This document shows, in pieces, positions 17,399 to 26,638 of a stretch of 64,000 bases of DNA (the stretch's first letter is position 1; every line of letters starts with the position of its first letter). Position numbers and translations under genes: made by a program. The notes beneath the pieces are model-generated. The model was not told the origin of the DNA. It saw nothing but the letters and a program-made list of their open reading frames with translations, and made no database searches. The stretch is taken from assembly GCA_051744365.1 (NCBI GenBank), contig JBNJCX010000001.1, positions 1-64,000 of the forward strand, written 5' to 3'. Source of the DNA: Gudongella sp051744365 (GTDB taxonomy: Bacteria; Bacillota; Clostridia; Tissierellales; Tissierellaceae).

Positions 17399-19438
17399 TT
17401 AAGAATTTTCAGGGTATTCAATTCTCTCATGGTAAATTCCTTTCAACACTGAAATGAAGGTATTGGCAATCTCATTGATTTCTCTTGTTGTAATTGGCGA
17501 CTCATCCAGCTGTCCATCATCTATCTTGCCCCTGATTACTTTTCTTACCATGCTTTCAATTGAGTTCTCATTCATAGATTTTATACTTCTTACTGCCGCC
17601 TCCACTGAGTCAGCAAACATTACTATGGTTGCTTCTTTTGAGTTTGGCTTTTGTCCTCCATATCTGAATTTCTCTTCAGGAAGATCGTTGTTTCCCATGG
17701 TAGCCTTGTGGTAAAAGTATGACATCAGTGTTTTTCCATGATGTTGATCTATAATTTCCATTATTTCACGGGGAAGTTTTGAGTCCTTTCCTAGCTTGAT
17801 TCCATCCTCCCAATGGGATATTATAATTTCCGTACTCTGAAGGGGTTCAAGATTATCATGTGGATTCTCATTACCAAACTGATTCTCCTTGAAATAGGAA
17901 GGTCTTTTCAGTTTCCCTATATCGTGGTAGTAAGCACCAGCCTTTGCCAGTAGCTGATTTGCTCCTATAGTAGCTGCAGCAGACTCTGCAAGATTCCCTA
18001 CAATGAGACTGTGGTGGTAGGTTCCTGGAGCCTCTGCAAACAGTCTCCTAAGCATTGGTTGATTGGGATCTGTCAGTTCCATAAGTTTAAGTGGTGTGAG
18101 AACCTTGAAAACACCTTCCCATAATGGCAAAGTCCCAAGAGAAACAATACCAGACAACAATCCTGAAATAACCAGAAATCCCCCGTTTACAATTAGTTCT
18201 CTTGATGTTAGATTCCCAAGCAAGTAATATCCTGTATACAGAGCAAGGCTTATAATTCCCATATAAATTCCATTTAAAAGTACTCTGTGTCGCTGGTTAC
18301 GATGTACAAGCAACAGAATCCCTGCTGAATTCCCAATAAGCATTATTGCTATCAGCTCACTTGGAATATCCCATATAAATGATAGAATCCATACCAGCAG
18401 AAAGTTGGTCACAATTGCCAGTCTGGAGCCCACAAGCATAGTCACTAAGATTGCATTGAGTGCTGATGGTATAAGATAGGGTGACAACATTGCCATCACC
18501 TTCCCTAACAGGATAGTCAGCAAGAGCGATGCAAAAATAAGATAAATAAGTCTACCATCCATTATTGACGGATAAAAATAAATAATGTACATCATCAAGG
18601 CAACCAATGGAAGTAAAAGCAGAATACCCATGCCCATGTATCTTAGCCATGAGCCGTTTTTCGTATCATCCAGTTGGGCAAGCCTTACAATCCCCATCTG
18701 TTCTTCTGTTACAACGTCTCCTTTGCTTATAATAGTCTCATTCTGTTCTATTACAGGTATGATAATACTGCCTCTCACATTTTCCATCTGTCTTTCTGTA
18801 GCAATGGTATCAACAAACTCATTTGGCTCTATCGCTTCCTTTAGGATTGCTGAAATAACAAATTCTTCATTCTCTTCAAGGTTTAGTACGTTGACGATCC
18901 CATCGATTTCACCTACCTGGTCTTGGAGTTCATCATCCCTGATTCCCTGAGCCAAAAGCTGTGAGAGGATGTCCTCTGTTATGGCTTCAATGGAATTTAA
19001 ATCAGAAAATGTCAACTCAATGGCTGCCTGGTCAACTTGAGAAGACAGGCTCATTGGACCGGTGGTTTGCAGTTCATCTATCCTTGAGACATTACTCAGG
19101 TTATTTCTCAGCTTGATATCCCTGACCAGGTCCAGATAACCAGTGACCTTTGCTTTTGATGTGATCTGGATAGTCGGAGAAATACGATACACAGGCTCCA
19201 TATTGACCAATGCCTCATTCACCTGGTCTTCATAGGTATCAGTATCCTCTAGCCGATATGGTGCTTTTATGTCCTCAGAAGCAACTTCTCCTACTTCCAG
19301 GTTTATGTTCCCATATTGCGACTGACTTATCGCAACAACAAAAATCACAGCAAAAAACATCAGAAAAACACCCATTGCCCTTTTTATCATTATGTCCTTA
19401 TCCAATCCTGGAAATAATACTCTTAACATATCAAGCAT
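17399..19438 (-). CDS. pgpH: 7TM-HD family cyclic-di-AMP phosphodiesterase (PgpH/YqfF type)
   Basis: 679 aa membrane protein: one N-terminal TM (about 18-38), a long extracytoplasmic 7TMR-HDED domain (about 40-265), seven TM helices (about 270-455) and a cytoplasmic HD domain with YHHSLIVGNLAE (about 473) and YYHDIGKLKRP (about 505). Relatives such as Listeria PgpH hydrolyse c-di-AMP to pApA; the assignment rests on architecture. Located between phoH and ybeY as in most Firmicutes. Length is close to that of known members (about 700). Confidence 0.92.
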   Translation of the reverse strand: MLDMLRVLFPGLDKDIMIKRAMGVFLMFFAVIFVVAISQSQYGNINLEVGEVASEDIKAPYRLEDTDTYEDQVNEALVNMEPVYRISPTIQITSKAKVTGYLDLVRDIKLRNNLSNVSRIDELQTTGPMSLSSQVDQAAIELTFSDLNSIEAITEDILSQLLAQGIRDDELQDQVGEIDGIVNVLNLEENEEFVISAILKEAIEPNEFVDTIATERQMENVRGSIIIPVIEQNETIISKGDVVTEEQMGIVRLAQLDDTKNGSWLRYMGMGILLLLPLVALMMYIIYFYPSIMDGRLIYLIFASLLLTILLGKVMAMLSPYLIPSALNAILVTMLVGSRLAIVTNFLLVWILSFIWDIPSELIAIMLIGNSAGILLLVHRNQRHRVLLNGIYMGIISLALYTGYYLLGNLTSRELIVNGGFLVISGLLSGIVSLGTLPLWEGVFKVLTPLKLMELTDPNQPMLRRLFAEAPGTYHHSLIVGNLAESAAATIGANQLLAKAGAYYHDIGKLKRPSYFKENQFGNENPHDNLEPLQSTEIIISHWEDGIKLGKDSKLPREIMEIIDQHHGKTLMSYFYHKATMGNNDLPEEKFRYGGQKPNSKEATIVMFADSVEAAVRSIKSMNENSIESMVRKVIRGKIDDGQLDESPITTREINEIANTFISVLKGIYHERIEYPENS

Positions 19439-19470
19439 CCTTCACACCTGCTTTCCGTCGACATGGAAGT

Positions 19471-20439
19471 TTATTTTTTACTTTCGTAGCTCTCATATGC
19501 ATTTATTATTCTTTGTACCAATGGATGCCTTACTATATCCGCACTTGTAAGGTTGATAAAGTCTATTCCCTTGACATCCTTCAGAATACCCATTACAGTT
19601 ATAAGACCAGATTCCTTGCCTCTTATAAGGTCAATCTGAGTTATATCCCCTGTAATTATTGCCCTCGACCCAAAGCCTAATCTGGTTAGAAACATCTTCA
19701 TCTGTTCATTGGTAGTATTCTGAGCTTCATCAAGTATTACATACGCTGAATCAAGAGTTCTTCCTCTCATATAGGCAAGAGGTGCCACCTCAATCAACCC
19801 TTTTTCAAAGAACTTCAGATATGTGTCCAAACCCAGTATCTCAAAAAGGGCATCATATAGAGGCCTTAAATATGGGTCGACCTTTTCCTGCAAGTCTCCA
19901 GGCAGGAATCCAAGATTTTCTCCTGCTTCTACCGCTGGTCTTGTAAGTACGATCCTGTTCACTTCCTTATTTTTAAAAGCCTGCACTGCCATAGCCATGG
20001 CAAGATATGTTTTCCCCGTACCCGCCGGACCAATACCAAAGACTATATCATGTTTTCTAAGGGAATCCACATAACGTTTCTGACCAAAGGTTTTGGGTTT
20101 TATACTCTTCCCAGAAGCGGCTATGCATACCACATCCTCCAGTAGTTCCTTGAGACTTCCTTCCTTGCCCGATTTCATAAAGTCCATGGCATATCTCAGG
20201 TCCTGTTCCTGGAGTCTATTCTGTTTTTGAATAATATATTTAAGGTCTTCAAGAAGCCTCTGAGTCATTGTGACTTTTTCAGAAGGTCCATAAACGATAA
20301 TCGAATTTTCCTCTATTCTTAGCCTGACTCCCATACCTTCTTCAATAAAGTCTATATTGGAATCAAGATTACCGGCAATTTCCTTCATGGTGTTATTGTT
20401 ATGAATCTGGACAATGGCTTCCTCATTATTAATTGTCAA
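19471..20439 (-). CDS. phoH: PhoH-like ATPase
   Basis: P-loop ATPase of the PhoH family, thought to act in RNA metabolism with YbeY, which lies nearby. 322 aa. An N-terminal KH-like segment (about 1-80) precedes the helicase-like core, with Walker A GPAGTGKTYLA (about 135) and Walker B VILDEAQN (about 234). It starts at TTG 20439 behind a GGGGG site. The first sequence to its left, going downstream, is the 7TM-HD gene. Confidence 0.93.
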   Translation of the reverse strand: MTINNEEAIVQIHNNNTMKEIAGNLDSNIDFIEEGMGVRLRIEENSIIVYGPSEKVTMTQRLLEDLKYIIQKQNRLQEQDLRYAMDFMKSGKEGSLKELLEDVVCIAASGKSIKPKTFGQKRYVDSLRKHDIVFGIGPAGTGKTYLAMAMAVQAFKNKEVNRIVLTRPAVEAGENLGFLPGDLQEKVDPYLRPLYDALFEILGLDTYLKFFEKGLIEVAPLAYMRGRTLDSAYVILDEAQNTTNEQMKMFLTRLGFGSRAIITGDITQIDLIRGKESGLITVMGILKDVKGIDFINLTSADIVRHPLVQRIINAYESYESKK

Positions 20440-20548
20440 ACTCTGTTTCCCCCTCAGTAATTGGTTTTTAGTTGTTTAATAAGTAAATCATACCATAGAA
20501 AAGCCTTGTTTTCTATAGATTTAACTAATGTGTAACCTTTTAGCAATC

Positions 20549-20577
20549 AAAAAAGAAAGCCCTAAAAAGGACTTCCT
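20549..20577 (-). terminator. Rho-independent terminator overlapping the end of the 184-aa gene
   Basis: On the minus strand AGGAAGTCC, a T5-rich loop and GGGCTTTCT (two G-U pairs) are followed by TTTTTT. The stop codon of the upstream gene (20562-20564) lies in the loop side of this hairpin. The following 110 nt before phoH hold a possible TATGAT -10 but no convincing -35. Confidence 0.7.
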
Positions 20578-21116
20578 CTATGTTTTATGCTCTTTGGTTT
20601 GTCAAGTATTTCAGCGTAGATAACACCCTTTAGAATGTCATTCCTAACATCTAAAAGTCTGCGTGACCTGACTCGTGGTTCCCTTTCTTCAGTTGATTCT
20701 TCAACAAGGGATACCATTTCTGTTTGTTTTATGCTCGGATCCTCCGTCTCGTCTTCTTTCCAGAAGCGCCCTTCTCTATAGGTCTTCAAAGGAGACTTCT
20801 CGAGATTCCTATTGGGTCTTGGTGATTTCTCAGGCTCACGTCTGACTGTTCTTTGGGGTTCGGGTTTTAATGGTGCTTTTTTTTCAGGATTCAATTCTCT
20901 TTCTATCTGTGCCTTGTATTCCTCCAAGGCACTCCTGAAATTCTTCGTACCTGTGCTCTTCTTCATGGTTTGAGAGTCCGGAGGCTTTTGCCTGTCTTGT
21001 GGACTTCCTTGCCCGGTTTTTCTTCTTGCTTGTTCTGCTTTTTTCTTGTCTCTGGAACTTTTTAAAAGAATGTTGATTATGACCCAAAAGACCAGAATGA
21101 TTATAGGACTATCCAT
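20562..21116 (-). CDS. Unrecognised membrane-anchored protein with disordered middle
   Basis: 184 aa, not assigned to a named family. Residues 4-20 are one hydrophobic helix, so it is probably a single-pass membrane protein with its body in the cytoplasm (positive residues follow directly). About 22-130 is low-complexity, rich in Lys, Arg, Pro and Glu, and probably disordered. The last 35 residues (RRLLDVRNDILKGVIYAEIL, then a short basic tail) look folded and conserved; similar ILKGVIYxEIL-type tails occur in other Firmicutes hypothetical proteins, from memory. It lies 12 nt after floA, so it is co-expressed with the flotillin and the NfeD protease; a role with that membrane system is inference. 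It occupies the spot where sporulating relatives carry yqfC/yqfD. Confidence 0.8.
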   Translation of the reverse strand: MDSPIIILVFWVIINILLKSSRDKKKAEQARRKTGQGSPQDRQKPPDSQTMKKSTGTKNFRSALEEYKAQIERELNPEKKAPLKPEPQRTVRREPEKSPRPNRNLEKSPLKTYREGRFWKEDETEDPSIKQTEMVSLVEESTEEREPRVRSRRLLDVRNDILKGVIYAEILDKPKSIKHRGSPF

Positions 21117-21128
21117 TTAAATCACTTC

Positions 21129-22106
21129 CTATTTATTCTCTTCCTTATCAGTTATTTTCGAAATTGAATCCCTCATGTCCGTATCAGCAAGGATATTCTT
21201 CATATTATAGTAATCCATAACACCAAGCTTTCCTTCTTTCAATGCCTGTGCCAATGCCAAAGGAACCTGAGCTTCCGCTTCTACAAGTTTAGCGTTCATT
21301 GACTGAACCTCTGCCTTCATTTCCTGCTCTCTTGCAACTGCCATAGCTCTTCTTTCCTCTGCTTTAGCCTGTGCAATCTTCTTGTCTGCTTCCGCTTGCT
21401 CCATTTGTAGCTTTGCACCTATGTTTCTTCCTACATCTACATCTGCTATGTCTATTGACAGGATTTCAAATGCGGTACCTGCATCAAGACCCTTCCCAAG
21501 TACCATCTTGGATATGCTGTCCGGATTTTCCAATACAGCCTTGTGTGAACTGGCACTACCGACTGTGGTAACGATACCTTCTCCAACTCTTGCGATTATA
21601 GTTTCCTCACCAGCACCACCGACAAGTCTTTCAATGTTGGCACGAACGGTTACCCTGGCTCTTGCAACTACCTCTATTCCGTTTTTTGCTACAGCTGCAA
21701 TCTGGGGTGTTTCTATGACCTTGGGATTAACGCTTACCTGAACCGCTTCAAGAACATTCCTTCCTGCAAGGTCTATGGCTGCTGCTCTTTCAAACACCAA
21801 GGGTATATTAGCCCTTTGAGCTGCAATAAGCGCATCAACCAAGGTATTTACATTTCCTCCTGCCAGATAGTGTGACTCTAAATCGTCAATATTGATATCC
21901 AGCCCGCCCTTTGTTGCCTTGATCATCGGGTTAATAATTCTGCTTGGTACAACCCTTCTCAATCTCATTCCTATCAACGTTGTGATTTTTACCTTTACTC
22001 CTGCGAAGTATGCTGTAATCCATAATCCAACAGGAACGAAAGTAAAGAAAAGCATCAATAGAACAATAATACCAATTGCAATGGCAAGTGTGAAAATAAG
22101 ATCCAT
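21129..22106 (-). CDS. floA: Flotillin-like protein FloA
   Basis: Membrane scaffold protein of the YqfA/FloA family, associated with functional membrane microdomains. 325 aa. An N-terminal membrane segment (about 3-28) precedes a PHB/SPFH-like domain. A coiled-coil stretch rich in Ala, Glu and Lys (AEADKKIAQAKAEERRAMAV region, about 232-280) carries the EA repeats used for oligomerisation. It sits 1 nt after the NfeD-type protease gene, the standard yqeZ-yqfA pair. Confidence 0.95.
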   Translation of the reverse strand: MDLIFTLAIAIGIIVLLMLFFTFVPVGLWITAYFAGVKVKITTLIGMRLRRVVPSRIINPMIKATKGGLDINIDDLESHYLAGGNVNTLVDALIAAQRANIPLVFERAAAIDLAGRNVLEAVQVSVNPKVIETPQIAAVAKNGIEVVARARVTVRANIERLVGGAGEETIIARVGEGIVTTVGSASSHKAVLENPDSISKMVLGKGLDAGTAFEILSIDIADVDVGRNIGAKLQMEQAEADKKIAQAKAEERRAMAVAREQEMKAEVQSMNAKLVEAEAQVPLALAQALKEGKLGVMDYYNMKNILADTDMRDSISKITDKEENK

Positions 22107-22107
22107 T

Positions 22108-23400
22108 CTAAATCCTCCTTACAAATATTTTTGAACCTTCAACCTTTACGACCCTGACAGTTGTATTCTCAGGAATATAGCCTGATTCAGCCAGTGCGTC
22201 GTATTTCTCTCCATTTATAACTATAAAGCCCGAGGGTCGAAGTTCCGATAAAGTTTCGCCTTCCTTTTCCATGAGTTTAACCATGTTGTTTGTGCTTAGA
22301 TAGCCCCTGTTGTTATCCAACTTGTTGCTTAAGACTATTTTCTTGAGAATCTTGCTCTTGTAACCATGTTTTACCATGACTATCGCCACCAATGTAGTTA
22401 TTATTATCGCAATACTTAAAGACAGTATCGCTGCTGAAAGATCCTGCATGGCCAGTACAGTTCCAGCCAGTACAAAGATGAGGCCACCTATACCAGGGAG
22501 TCCAAATCCAGGAACGACTCCCTCTATTACCAGTAATCCTAACCCTACCACAAACAAGATCAATGATGTCCAGTTTGAGTTTCCAGCAAGAATATTACCA
22601 CCGAAATACAGCCCGAATCCCATCAAGGAAATTGTTCCTCCAAGCCCGAATCCTGGAGTCAATATTTCAAGCACCAAACCTACAAACCCCAAGGTTAAGA
22701 GGAGTGTACTGATGTATGGGTTGGAAATATATTTTGCCAGTTTTACCTGGAGCCCTTCCTCCATAACCTCAACCTCTGATACTTCAAATCCGAAATAATC
22801 AAGAATCTGGTTGTAGTCAGTTGATAGTATATCTGCAAGTCCAAGTTCATATGCTTCCTGAGCTGTGAGATTCAGCAATTTACCCGACTCAATCACCCCA
22901 TCAATGGTTATGTCAATGTCAGCCATTGCCTCCACCAGAAGCGCATCCCTTCCTCTATACTGAGCAGTATCTCTCAGTACACCTCGCCACATTGAAAGTA
23001 TTTTTTCAGTATTCGGTATGGTCTCAGCAGAACCTATAACTGCATTTTCAGCCATGGCAATGTGCTCACCTGCAATGGTTACGAGCACTCCTGCAGATGC
23101 AGCCTTATTGTTGACAAGGGTTATGGTTGGTATATTGGTTCTAATTATAACATCTTTTATCTTGATTGCCTCATCAACAAGTCCTCCGTAGGTATCTATC
23201 TCAAAAATAATTACCTCCACCTCAGGATTATTGTTCAAATCATTCACAACGTCCCTTACGTAATTGTGAGTTGCTCGATTTATCTCACCCTTAATAGGGA
23301 CAACATATGCTTTGCCAGGACTCTGAGCGAGAACACTGCCAGCTGAAATTAAAATAACAAGTATAGTTACAAAAAATGTCAGTAATCTAATTCTCTTCAT
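22108..23400 (-). CDS. NfeD/ClpP-class membrane serine protease (YqeZ type)
   Basis: Membrane-bound NfeD1b-type protein. 430 aa: signal peptide (about 1-25), a ClpP-like extracytoplasmic serine protease domain (about 28-215) with the nucleophile probably the Ser of KAASAGVLV near residue 100, four to five TM helices (about 235-345), and a C-terminal NfeD OB-fold (about 375-430; GFIVINGEKYDALAE). Partner of the adjacent flotillin in most bacteria. It heads the yqeZ-floA-184aa unit. The 84 nt upstream contain the ribosome-binding site and the yqeY terminator, and no clear promoter was identified. Confidence 0.92.
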   Translation of the reverse strand: MKRIRLLTFFVTILVILISAGSVLAQSPGKAYVVPIKGEINRATHNYVRDVVNDLNNNPEVEVIIFEIDTYGGLVDEAIKIKDVIIRTNIPTITLVNNKAASAGVLVTIAGEHIAMAENAVIGSAETIPNTEKILSMWRGVLRDTAQYRGRDALLVEAMADIDITIDGVIESGKLLNLTAQEAYELGLADILSTDYNQILDYFGFEVSEVEVMEEGLQVKLAKYISNPYISTLLLTLGFVGLVLEILTPGFGLGGTISLMGFGLYFGGNILAGNSNWTSLILFVVGLGLLVIEGVVPGFGLPGIGGLIFVLAGTVLAMQDLSAAILSLSIAIIITTLVAIVMVKHGYKSKILKKIVLSNKLDNNRGYLSTNNMVKLMEKEGETLSELRPSGFIVINGEKYDALAESGYIPENTTVRVVKVEGSKIFVRRI

Positions 23401-23458
23401 GTTTTCACCTCCTGTTATGCTCCACTGTTATTTATTACCCATAATCTCAAAAAGATAG

Positions 23459-23490
23459 CAAAAATAACCTGAGTAAGACTCAGGTTATTT
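23459..23490 (-). terminator. Rho-independent terminator of yqeY
   Basis: AAATAACCTGAG, a 5-nt loop and CTCAGGTTATTT form a perfect 12-bp stem followed by a short T-run on the minus strand. The yqeY stop codon (23485-23487) is inside the upstream arm. Confidence 0.85.
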
Positions 23491-23928
23491 AAGCAATTTT
23501 AACACGGCTTTGTTTACCATGTTTCCGTCTGCCCTTCCTTTGACTTTGGGCATGGTGGTTTTCATAATCAGACCTATATCTTTAATTGAGGTGGCTCCAA
23601 TTTCATCAATTGTTTTCTTTACGATCTTTTCCACCTCTTCTTCAGTCAATTGTTCAGGAAGATATTCCAAAAGAATCTTTATTTCTGATTCAGTGGTATC
23701 AACAAGATCCTGGCGTGAGCCTTTTTTGAATTCTTCTATGGCCATTCTTTTTTCTTTTAGCTGTTTGCCGATAATATCAACGATATCCTCGTCAGTAAGC
23801 TCGATTCGTTCATCAACTTCTCTTTGCTTGATTGCAGCTCTGACCATAATGACAGTATTTTTCCTTATAGTATCCTTGTTTTTCATGGATGTTTTTAAAT
23901 CCTCCATGAGTTTATCTTTAAGGGACAT
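23485..23928 (-). CDS. yqeY: YqeY/GatB-domain protein
   Basis: 147 aa, the usual length of YqeY proteins, which resemble the tail domain of GatB/GatE and may interact with tRNA; the function is not established. Helical N-terminal half with KDTIRKNTVIMVRAAIKQREVD near residues 18-39, and the C-terminal small helical domain with VKGRADGNMVNKAVLKLL. It follows rpsU by 16 nt, the conserved rpsU-yqeY pair. Confidence 0.93.
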   Translation of the reverse strand: MSLKDKLMEDLKTSMKNKDTIRKNTVIMVRAAIKQREVDERIELTDEDIVDIIGKQLKEKRMAIEEFKKGSRQDLVDTTESEIKILLEYLPEQLTEEEVEKIVKKTIDEIGATSIKDIGLIMKTTMPKVKGRADGNMVNKAVLKLLK

Positions 23929-23944
23929 TAGTTCACCTTCTTAA

Positions 23945-24127
23945 TTAATACTTGGAATTTTTCTTTCTTCTTGCTGCCTCAGATTTTTTCTTGCGCTTTA
24001 CGCTAGGCTTCTCGTAATGCTCTCTTTTCCTTACTTCACCTATAACTCCAGATTTTGCACATGATCTTTTAAATCTTTTAAGAGCGTTATCAAGAGATTC
24101 GTTTTCACCAACTTTAATTTCTGTCAT
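23945..24127 (-). CDS. rpsU: 30S ribosomal protein S21
   Basis: Small basic ribosomal protein of the 30S platform. 60 aa beginning MTEIKVGENESLDNALKRFK and ending in a Lys/Arg-rich tail. ATG 24127 is the correct start: it has a GGGGAGGGGAAGGA purine-rich site just upstream, and the open frame above it does not resemble S21. Followed by yqeY. Confidence 0.97.
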   Translation of the reverse strand: MTEIKVGENESLDNALKRFKRSCAKSGVIGEVRKREHYEKPSVKRKKKSEAARRKKNSKY

Positions 24128-24234
24128 CGATCCTTCCCCTCCCCTCTCAACTATAAGAGTGTTACAATACTGCCAAGAGTATGGCTTGCACACTTAGTCA
24201 TTATACATTATATAGAAGATTATTTCAACTATTT

Positions 24235-24573
24235 TTAACCTGGTGGCCACAACATCTCTCTTTTCCCCAAAACATGGAAATGAAGGTGGTCTACAGTCTG
24301 CCCTCCTTCAGGTCCACAATTGTTTACTACCCTGTAGCCTTTTTCAACACCCTGCTCCTTCACAAGCTTTGGAATCAATCTGAAAATGTGTGAAATTAGG
24401 GCATCATTCTCCTCTGAAATATAATCCAGAGATTTAATATGAACCTTAGGTACTACGAGAAAGTGAACAGGTGCCTGTGGATTTATATCTTTGAACGCCA
24501 CCACATGCTCATCCTCAAATATAAGATCACTGGGTATATCCTTATTTGCTATGCTGCAAAACAAACATTCCAT
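24235..24573 (-). CDS. HIT family (HINT-type) nucleotide hydrolase
   Basis: Histidine-triad protein of about 112 aa that hydrolyses purine nucleoside phosphoramidates or adenylates. N-terminal CLFCSIANKDIPSDLIFEDE and C-terminal HLHFHVLGKR (HxHxH triad, near residue 97) are diagnostic. ATG 24573 has AGGAGGT 7 nt upstream. It follows mtaB by about 25 nt. The 107 nt between it and the S21 gene contain no recognisable element beyond the rpsU ribosome-binding site. Confidence 0.95.
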   Translation of the reverse strand: MECLFCSIANKDIPSDLIFEDEHVVAFKDINPQAPVHFLVVPKVHIKSLDYISEENDALISHIFRLIPKLVKEQGVEKGYRVVNNCGPEGGQTVDHLHFHVLGKREMLWPPG

Positions 24574-24596
24574 AATTAACACCTCCTTTTTGCTTC

Positions 24597-25895
24597 TTAA
24601 ATGGTTCCCCCAATAAATGAACCGTTTATTTCGTAAAGCCTGGTATTCTTTATTTTGCCAATTAAATTCTCAGGGGAAGGAGTCCTGACTCGAATATAAT
24701 TGGAGGTATAGCCTTCATAAACACCCTTGTCTTTTTTTGTATGCTCTTCATAAAGTACATCCTCCATTTCATCAAGGTATTTTTGGTTGAATTCCTTTGA
24801 AAGTCTTTCTCCCAAGGCAATTAGTAGCTCGCTTCTCCTGTTCTTCGTCTCCCCGTGAATCTGATTCTCCATGGTTGCTGCAGGAGTCCCTTTTCTTGGG
24901 GAATACTTGAAAACATGTATCCTTGAAAACCCTATTTCCACAACAAAGTCCATTGTTTCCTGAAATTCATCATTTGTTTCCCCCGGAAATCCTACAATTA
25001 TGTCTGTCGTGATACCTGCATCAGGCAAAAATTTCCTGATAAGACGAACCCTTTCCCTGTAATCTTCTGTGTTGTATTTTCTGTTCATTCTTTTAAGGAC
25101 ACTGTCTGATCCACTCTGCAGAGAAAGATGAAAATGGTTGCAGATTTTAGGGCTCTTTGTCATTGTTTCCATAAAATCTTTATCTATCAGAGTAGGTTCC
25201 AATGAACTCAGTCTTATTCTCTCAATACCCTCAATAAGGCTTATCTTATCAATTACTTCACTCAGGGACTCTTTCTTCAGGTCCTTTCCATAGGATGCCA
25301 CATGAATCCCAGTGAGGACAATTTCCTTGAAGCCGGCTTGGGAAAGCTTTTTGACCTCTGCTTCGATATCATCATATTCCCTGCTTCTTATGGGGCCCCT
25401 TGCATAGGGTATGATGCAGTAGCTGCAGAATTGGTTGCAGCCATCCTGGATTTTTACAAATGCTCTTGTCCTGGATTTTATTTCATCAATATTTATTCTT
25501 TCAAATTCCTTATAGGTTTTTACAGGTCTTACAATGTTTATCCTTCTCTTTGTGGATGCAGCCTCTTCACAAAGTTCAACTATCCTGAACCTTTCACTTG
25601 TACCGATAATAACATCTACACCTTCAATTTTCTCCACCTCTTCAGGAGATACCTGTGAATAACACCCAACCACAGCAACAATAGCTCCAGGATTGTTTTT
25701 CCTGGATTTCCTTATGAATTGTCTGGATTTTCTGTCTGACAGGTTCGTAACGGTGCATGTATTTATAACATAAATATCAGAATAGTCCTCTTCACCAACT
25801 ATTCTGTATCCATTTTTCTCAAACATCTCTTCCATAGCCTCAGTTTCGTATTGATTGACTTTACATCCTAAGGTATGGAAAGCAACTGAATTCAT
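24597..25895 (-). CDS. mtaB: tRNA t6A37 methylthiotransferase MtaB
   Basis: Radical-SAM enzyme that converts t6A to ms2t6A at position 37 of ANN-decoding tRNAs. 432 aa: N-terminal UPF0004 domain with cluster cysteines in TLGCKVNQYE (about 11), NTCTVTN (about 47) and VVGCYSQ (about 81); radical-SAM core with CNQFCSYC (about 154-161); C-terminal TRAM domain. These distinguish MtaB from MiaB and RimO. It starts at the rsmE stop with 1-nt overlap, within the prmA-rsmE-mtaB-HIT-rpsU-yqeY run. Confidence 0.95.
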   Translation of the reverse strand: MNSVAFHTLGCKVNQYETEAMEEMFEKNGYRIVGEEDYSDIYVINTCTVTNLSDRKSRQFIRKSRKNNPGAIVAVVGCYSQVSPEEVEKIEGVDVIIGTSERFRIVELCEEAASTKRRINIVRPVKTYKEFERINIDEIKSRTRAFVKIQDGCNQFCSYCIIPYARGPIRSREYDDIEAEVKKLSQAGFKEIVLTGIHVASYGKDLKKESLSEVIDKISLIEGIERIRLSSLEPTLIDKDFMETMTKSPKICNHFHLSLQSGSDSVLKRMNRKYNTEDYRERVRLIRKFLPDAGITTDIIVGFPGETNDEFQETMDFVVEIGFSRIHVFKYSPRKGTPAATMENQIHGETKNRRSELLIALGERLSKEFNQKYLDEMEDVLYEEHTKKDKGVYEGYTSNYIRVRTPSPENLIGKIKNTRLYEINGSFIGGTI

Positions 25896-26638
25896 TAAAT
25901 CACTCCTAAATCTCCATATTCATACTGTACAATAGCCACTGCTACCATCCCTGCAGTCTCTGTTCTCAGTATCCTTGGACCAAGGGAAACTATCCTTGCA
26001 CCCATCCCTATGAGTTTCTGAATTTCTTCTTCTTCAAATCCTCCCTCAGGTCCGATTACTATATTGATAGTTTCAGGCTTTTCAATGGTTTTCAAAACCT
26101 CTTTGATTCCATTATTCACTGCAGCTTCGTAGGGTACCAAAGTTATGCCTCTCTTCAGATAATCTCCAAGATGACTAAAGTCTATCACCGGATGCACCTT
26201 CGGTATCCTATCTCTTTTTGACTGCTTGGCAGCCTCCATCACTATAGCGTGCCATCTTTCCAGTTTTCTGGATTCTTTTTTTTCATCCTTTAATTTTATG
26301 ATTGTTCTTTCAGTTATTAGGGGGTAGAAACCTATAACACCAACTTCGGTGCACTTCTGAAGTATTGTCTCCATCTTTGTGCTTTTGGGCAGTCCCTGAA
26401 AAAGGTTAATATCAACGGGGGATTCATGACTCCCTTCAACTGGCTTAATGACCCTTGTTGATACTTCATTCCTGCCCAGTTGACTGATTTCGCATAAGTA
26501 AGCCTTGTTTTCAGTTACTATTTGAATCAAATCACCCGATTGTATTCTCAGTACGTCCCGGATATGCTTTACATCGCCACCTTGAATTTCCAGCATGCCA
26601 TTATCATCAATCTTGTTGTCAGTAAAGAATCTATGCAT
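25895..26638 (-). CDS. rsmE: 16S rRNA (uracil1498-N3)-methyltransferase
   Basis: SPOUT methyltransferase for m3U1498 of 16S rRNA. About 247 aa: N-terminal PUA-like domain, then the SPOUT knot with IVIGPEGGFEEEEI (about 194) and SLGPRILRTETA (about 221), the family signatures. ATG 26638 is the start (MHRFFTDNK); it overlaps the prmA stop by one base (TAATG), so the two are translationally coupled. Confidence 0.96.
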   Translation of the reverse strand: MHRFFTDNKIDDNGMLEIQGGDVKHIRDVLRIQSGDLIQIVTENKAYLCEISQLGRNEVSTRVIKPVEGSHESPVDINLFQGLPKSTKMETILQKCTEVGVIGFYPLITERTIIKLKDEKKESRKLERWHAIVMEAAKQSKRDRIPKVHPVIDFSHLGDYLKRGITLVPYEAAVNNGIKEVLKTIEKPETINIVIGPEGGFEEEEIQKLIGMGARIVSLGPRILRTETAGMVAVAIVQYEYGDLGVI

